From Betaproteobacteria bacterium (GTDB lineage Bacteria > Acidobacteriota > Terriglobia > Acidiferrales > UBA7541), in NCBI GenBank assembly GCA_903970165.1, contig CAJCHZ010000056.1:1-64000 (forward strand): a stretch of 64,000 bases of DNA, in the 5' to 3' direction. Under the pieces are notes generated by a model that did not search any database, was not told where the DNA came from, and saw only the letters and a program-made list of their open reading frames with translations. The first letter of the stretch is position 1. Each line of letters begins with the position of its first letter. The position numbers and the translations under genes are program-made. Below are positions 63,517 to 64,000 of this stretch, piece after piece.

Positions 63517-63930
63517 ATGAGCTTATTTGTCGACACTTCCATTTGGTATGCCGCGGCAGACTCTTCCGACCGCAACAACGCTCGATCAAAAGCAATTCTC
63601 AAGTCCGGTGAAACACTGGTGACCTCGGATCACGTTTTGGTCGAAACATGGACGTTGCTTCGTCACAAGCTTGACCGCAAAGCTGCGGAGCGATTTTGGG
63701 AAGGCTTGCGGAGCGGAATAGCAGTGATCGAGACGGTTACTTTGGCGGACCTTGAGGTTGCGTGGGACCTTGGCGCTTCCTGGCGCGACCAGGATTTTTC
63801 CATCGTGGATCGCACGAGTTTTGCTGTGATGCGACGTCTGGGTATCGACCAGGTCGCGTCCCTCGATGCTCATTTTGCCGTATTTCGCTTTGGTCCAAAA
63901 CGGCGCCAATCCTTTCATGTTCTTCGATAG
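63517..63930 (+). CDS. PIN-domain toxin (VapC-like)
   Basis: 137 residues. Acidic PIN residues are in MSLFVDTSIWYAAAD (first Asp), HVLVETWTLL (Glu), and DQDFSIVDRTSFAVM (Asp/Asp); the late LGIDQVASLDAHFAVFRF is typical. Expected to be an RNA-cleaving toxin neutralised by the protein encoded just upstream. Confidence 0.9.
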   Translation: MSLFVDTSIWYAAADSSDRNNARSKAILKSGETLVTSDHVLVETWTLLRHKLDRKAAERFWEGLRSGIAVIETVTLADLEVAWDLGASWRDQDFSIVDRTSFAVMRRLGIDQVASLDAHFAVFRFGPKRRQSFHVLR

Positions 63931-63952
63931 TGTAAGCCGCTCCTCCCGATGG

Positions 63953-64000
63953 CCTGCCCTGGGCGAAGGAGGCCCCCGGTTCGAATCCGGCCGCTCCGAC
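63953..64000 (+). pseudogene. 3' half of a tRNA-Pro(TGG), 5' half missing
   Basis: T-loop TTCGAAT (63980-63986) with a 4 of 5 bp T-stem, five-base variable loop, anticodon-arm 3' strand GAAGG and TGG at the anticodon position (63960-63962). The end GGCCGCTCCGAC matches the typical tRNA-Pro acceptor 3' strand. No matching 5' acceptor (CGGAGCG) or D-arm occurs upstream, position 33 is C instead of T and one anticodon-stem pair is broken. Best read as a tRNA remnant or attachment site; the last bases of CCA may lie past 64000. Confidence 0.6.

Noticed and set aside
63927..64000. A complete tRNA-Pro at the window end
   Set aside because: No 5' acceptor or D-arm partner exists upstream, position 33 is not T and the anticodon stem has a mismatch; only a 3' half is supported.

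Overview
The window looks like a chromosomal segment of an Acidobacteriota bacterium (Koribacter/Solibacter/Terriglobia-like). The support is family content rather than a database search: an ADOP-type duplicated permease next to an acidobacterial-type PadR regulator, paired acidobacterial VWFA-related secreted proteins, a Planctomycetes/Acidobacteria-type DUF1549/DUF1553 plus DUF1501 operon, Gram-negative KDO/LPS genes, and moderately high G+C.

Layout. 1-8.6 kb is a heme block: hemC (cut by the left edge), hemA and ccsA run leftward; hemE, hemN, a secreted phosphatase-family protein and hemG run rightward. 8.7-17.2 kb holds an ECF sigma/anti-sigma pair, a lipoprotein, a thioesterase, a nitroreductase-MarR operon, a zinc-ribbon protein, an SGNH hydrolase, phosphopentomutase and a Sel1-repeat protein. 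17.4-20.6 kb is a PadR/ADOP unit with two good promoters carrying a shared CTACAGGT half-site. 20.7-24.7 kb has PilZ, a 32-residue membrane microprotein, an SPFH protein and two overlapping VWFA genes. 25-32.7 kb is the KDO set kdsB, pyrG-kdsA-kdsD-kdsC, with a lipoprotein pair in between. 32.8-36.5 kb has a CPBP protease, inorganic pyrophosphatase, a deiodinase-like selenoprotein read through an in-frame UGA, a frameshifted DUF433 antitoxin with an intact DUF5615 toxin, and a pseudouridine synthase. 36.6-41.1 kb is a Gld-type ABC operon. 41.3-48.3 kb is mixed metabolism (YceH, a frameshifted M18 aminopeptidase, a sugar transporter and ROK kinase, an aldo/keto reductase, protoglobin, an NTF2-like protein). 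48.5-55.9 kb is the four-gene cytochrome/DUF1501 operon, translationally coupled at two of its three junctions. 56-60.2 kb has a secreted beta-propeller, a Crp/Fnr regulator and a MarR/DoxX/RutE-like redox cluster. 60.3-62.1 kb is decayed (CRTAC1 and kelch pseudogenes). The right end has tRNA-Gly(CCC), a VapBC-like toxin-antitoxin pair and the 3' half of a tRNA-Pro.

The strongest unusual signal is the selenoprotein at 34451-35164. An ordinary gene caller would cut it at the TGA at 34715, but the deiodinase catalytic motif spans that codon, homology continues in the same frame, and a SECIS-like hairpin follows at the expected distance. Next come a family of GTAG-headed palindromes (REP-like) whose head often supplies the stop codon of the preceding gene, and the PadR-linked operator repeats. 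All family assignments are by inspection of translated sequence; no searches were run.
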